NCBI GenBank assembly: GCA_019454045.1
Contig: SKCR01038877.1
Location: forward strand, 94,034 to 158,033
Direction: 5' to 3'
From: Zanthoxylum bungeanum
Taxonomy: Eukaryota; Streptophyta; Magnoliopsida; Sapindales; Rutaceae
DNA length: 64,000 bases
Below the pieces are notes generated by a model. The model saw only the letters and a program-made list of their open reading frames with translations, ran no database searches and had not been told where the DNA came from. Position 1 is the stretch's first letter, and each line of letters opens with the position of its first letter. Below, one piece after another: positions 60,714 through 64,000 of this stretch. The position numbers were made by a program, and so were the translations under genes.

Positions 60714-62073
60714 GGTTTTATTTATTTTGGCATAATTAGATCCTGAAATAAATTAATTGGGTAATAATGACTTTCATATATTATAAAAATTGAGATTTCT
60801 AAATTTGAAATATTAAAAGTGGATCTCTTAGCCCCATTATTTTATTTTATTATTGTAGTTTAATTTAAAATTTCCAATCACTCAAACAATTCAATCTTTT
60901 TCTTTTCTCTCAAATTATTTTTTTTTACTAAATCTATTCCCTGTAGATCGACCCCGGTCTTACTGAGTTATTTTATTACTTCGATACTCGTATACTTGGG
61001 AGTAAAGAACCACTTTCTGAGCATGTCAAGTTCTTAGCGCCGTTGCCGGGGAATATAATTTAGTAGATAGAATAATGATTTAACATCCGCGTATATTTTT
61101 CTTTTCTTTTTATTTTTTTATTTTGTTTGTATTCTCTATATCTTCTTTTTTTTAATCACTATATTTGTATTTTCTTATTTTATTTTTCTTTTTTTAGTCA
61201 TTTTATTTTATTTTAATTTTTTTCTTTCCAACTTGTTTGTTTTTATTATTATTGTTTTTTTTGTAAGTATTGTGTTTGTATTTTTTTTAAAAAATTTTTA
61301 ACATATAGTGTTTATTTTGGTTGCATGAAATATTGGTCTCCATCATCTAGCGGTAGATTAAATAAAGAGTTTTCATCACCTTCATCGTCAATCAAAATAG
61401 CAGAGAATCAAAATGAAAATCCACCTGCCCGAGTTGAAAATCTAGTTGATCAGGAAGAAATCGAGTCTCAGCATGTAGATCTTAATCATCCTATGACACT
61501 TAGATAATTCATGAATCTCACTAGGACAGGATCACCATCTTTAATTATTTTTCCCCCAAGTGCAATACGTTTCAATTTTAAGTCAGGTGTCATCCAACTT
61601 TTTTACCCCCATTCCATGATCTAGATTTAGAAAATCCTTATCAGTACTTAAGGGAATTTGAAGAGGTATGTAACTCTTGCACATACCAAAATTACAGCAT
61701 TAATATAATTCGATTAAAGTTTTATCCCTTTTCTTTAAGGATAAATCTAAAATTTGGCTGCATAACGTTAGGTCATGATCCATCCGAACATAGGATGATT
61801 TACAAGAACAAGTTCTAAAAAACTTATTTCCCCCTCACAGGACAAACTTCCTTAAGAGGAGGATCACAACCTTCACACAAGAGTCGGGGGAAATATTTTA
61901 CCAATATTGGGAGAGGTTTAAAGAGAAGTTGAATATTTTTCCACATCACGGGTTTGAAACATGGAGGCTGGTTTTCTATTTCTACGAGGGTTTAACATCC
62001 AAGGTAGACAAGTAGTGGAAATTATGTGTAATTGTGAGTTTAGGGACAAAAATCTCGAAAATGCATTAGATTA
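60714..62073 (+). pseudogene. Partial LTR, leader and gag of element K, copy 2
   Basis: Repeats 59437-60710 with an offset near 1277, starting inside the LTR, with a second primer site at 61035-61052 and gag again from 61325. It carries the same TAA after PMTL as copy 1. It runs further into gag (GLTSKVDK, then NALDY) and is cut at about 62073, where an earlier point in gag begins again. Confidence 0.9.
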
Positions 62074-63443
62074 CCCGAGTTGAAAATCAAGTTGATCAGG
62101 AAGAAATCGAGTCTCAGCATGGAGATATTAATCATCCTAGGACACTCAGGCAATTCATGAATCTCACTATGACAGGATCACCATCTTGCATGTTTTCCCC
62201 CCAGATGCAGCACGTTTCAATTTTAAGCTATGTGTCATCCAACTTTTACCCACATTCCATGGTCTAGAATCAGAAATTTCTTATCATCACTTAAGGGAAT
62301 TTGAATAGGTATGTAACACTTGCACATACCAAAATTGTAGCGTGAATATAATTCGATTAAAGTTTTTCCCTTTTCTTTAAAAGATAAAGCTAAAATTTGG
62401 CTGTAGAACCTTAGGTCAAGATCCATCCGAACATGGGATGACTTGCAAGAACAATTTCTAAAAAAATTATTTCCCCCTCACAAGATAAACTCCTTTAAGA
62501 GGAGGATCACAACCTTCACACAAGAGTCGGGGGAAACACTTTACCAATGTTAGGAGAGGTTTAAATAGATGTTGAATGTTTGTCCAAATCACGGGTTTGA
62601 AATATGGAGGCTGGTTGCCTACTCATACGATGGTTTAACACCCCAAGGTAGACAAGTAGTGGAAATGATGTGTAATGGTGAGTTTAGGGATAAAAATCCT
62701 GAAGATGCACTAGATTACCTAGAACACATAGCAGAGAATGCACAATAGGGGGACACGGTTGGCACTTATGAGTCGTCTGTAAAACTACAGCCATCTGGTA
62801 GTGGTTTGTTTAACCTTAAGGAATACTATGACATTTCTGCTAAATATGCATCTTTAGCTAAAAAAAGTCGAGGCATTAGAAATGAGGAAGAGTGATCATG
62901 TCAAGTCAGTTCAAGAGGTCACGTGTCATATATGTAATTCAAATGAACATGTCACACAAGTTTTCCCAACCTTACCACCCTGCAGGAATGTCACATGACC
63001 AAGTCAGTTCCATAAAAAACCCTTCAAGAGTCAAATCCCAACCCATACTCCCAAACCTATAATTCTGGTGGAGAAACCATCCAAACTTTAATTTGGAGAA
63101 TGATAACCAAACACACCGTCACAATACCTCCCCAATTACACCCGAATTTCCAATATTGCCAGAGTTATACACCATATGTCCCACCACCTCCAAAAACCCT
63201 TGAGGATACCTTACATGTATTCATTGAGAAACATGAAGCCATTAATAACCAAATGCCCAAACATTGATTGATTTGAAGATACCTCTTCAAAATCACATAT
63301 ACACTGGCCACTAATGAGAAATGATAATTTACTACCCAACCATACCAAATCCTAAAAGTCATCAAAACCCTCACGAATGTAGTTCTTGAAGTCACATATA
63401 GACCATGTCAAATCTTTTATTACTCTTCACAGTAGTAAGGCCA
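62074..63443 (+). pseudogene. Gag of element K, copy 3, and tail
   Basis: Starts inside gag at CCCGAGTTGAAAATC (matching 61428) and is more diverged than copies 1 and 2. It keeps CAA (TLRQFMNLT) where the other two have TAA. It continues past their end: PRQVVEMMCNGEFRDKN, LDYLEHIAENAQ, VKLQPSGSGLFNL, CHICNSNEHVTQ-like zinc-finger remnants (near 62930), then degraded Pro/Asn-rich sequence to 63443. No pol is visible. Confidence 0.85.
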
Positions 63444-64000
63444 TGTTGGATAATATGACCCATACTCACTATTTGTACAGATCACTGTTTTGTTGTACAA
63501 ATTAACTATGTGACAAGGAAATGCACTCTCATCATTTGTGATTAGATCACATAGATGTATACAGAGAAGAGGTCCATATGATTAGTTCCTGGATTGAGAT
63601 GATATGAGACAGTATCAATCCCCGAAGATTAATCATTAAATATCCCTAGCCGAAGTATTATCGAGACTGGACATCGATAATGCGGAATAGGCTAGTATTG
63701 CACTTGTGCGCGTTGTGAGGGCACAACGGCATAGTTCTCATATATATAAGTATTGCATACTTATGCAAGTGCGATAGGAGGTTGTGTTTTCACATCCGAT
63801 GGTACGGAAACAGCTTCGCTCTGGATAGACCCCTCGGAATCCATTGGTATTATGACTATGTGTCTATGGGAGGCCGAAATCGAGGTAGGTGTGTATAGTC
63901 TTAACCTGAGACTTGCATCGCTAATACTTGCGATAATCGGTAGACTTTGGTCTTGGTGGTACAGGGCTTTAACCGGTTCTGTGTAAACCGCTTCTGGGTG
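63444..64000 (+). mobile_element. LTR L (B family), cut by the window end
   Basis: Starts TGTTGGATAATATGACCC and follows LTR E closely (43864-44420). Includes the conserved sense-strand open block at 63753-63986. The right end, and whether it is solo, lies outside the window; the five bases before it are GGCCA. Confidence 0.9.

Overview
The window looks like a piece of a flowering-plant (probably eudicot) nuclear genome dominated by LTR retrotransposons. This rests on Ty1/copia gag-pol domains in the plant order, primer-binding sites for initiator tRNA-Met, Athila/Tat-type leaders with the GTTGCCGGGGA motif, and one intron-containing plant kinase gene. No rRNA, tRNA, CRISPR or bacterial feature was seen. 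Almost everything is transposon-derived. The only host gene is a broken universal-stress-protein/receptor-like cytoplasmic kinase at about 10.05-12.0 kb.

Layout. 1-2.8 kb: LTR-like DNA, the end of a gypsy-type LTR, its PBS and a non-coding leader. 2.8-4.5 kb: a copia reverse transcriptase/RNase H remnant with a polypurine tract and part of its 3' LTR. 4.5-8.9 kb: a second gypsy copy with a full 2.6 kb LTR carrying an array of four hairpins with the same loop. 8.9-10 kb: another copia remnant whose 3' LTR ends just upstream of the kinase gene. 10.05-12.0 kb: the kinase pseudogene, cut off within the N-lobe of the kinase domain where it meets a truncated LTR (D).

12.2-42.5 kb is a three-level nest. 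Copia element A (minus strand, TSD TGGTA) sits in LTR D. Element B sits in A. Element C (TSD CTTGA) sits in the leader of B. B keeps recognisable Gag, integrase, reverse transcriptase and RNase H, but has stops and an 820-bp internal duplication. C has the clearest boundaries but the most decayed coding region. D resumes after A and is interrupted again by solo LTR E (TSD GTTAG).

46.6-58.4 kb: a minisatellite-rich stretch, then an Athila-like element (H) that keeps only gag and protease between its LTRs. Its 3' LTR runs straight into a second gag-protease copy (I), which is split by solo LTR J (TSD CATGA). J carries a 1.33 kb tandem duplication. 58.4-63.4 kb: a second Athila/Tat-type element (K) with an (AT)34 run and perfect palindromes around its TATA box, and its leader-gag region partly repeated three times. 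63.4-64.0 kb: the start of a further copia-type LTR (L).

The elements fall into two copia LTR families: A/D/F (LTR about 2.5 kb) and B/C/E/J/L (about 1.9-2.1 kb). Each has inserted into relatives of its own kind. The order of events inferred from the nesting is D first, then A and E into D, B into A, and C into B. Approximate borders were read by eye; the four TSD-supported borders are exact.
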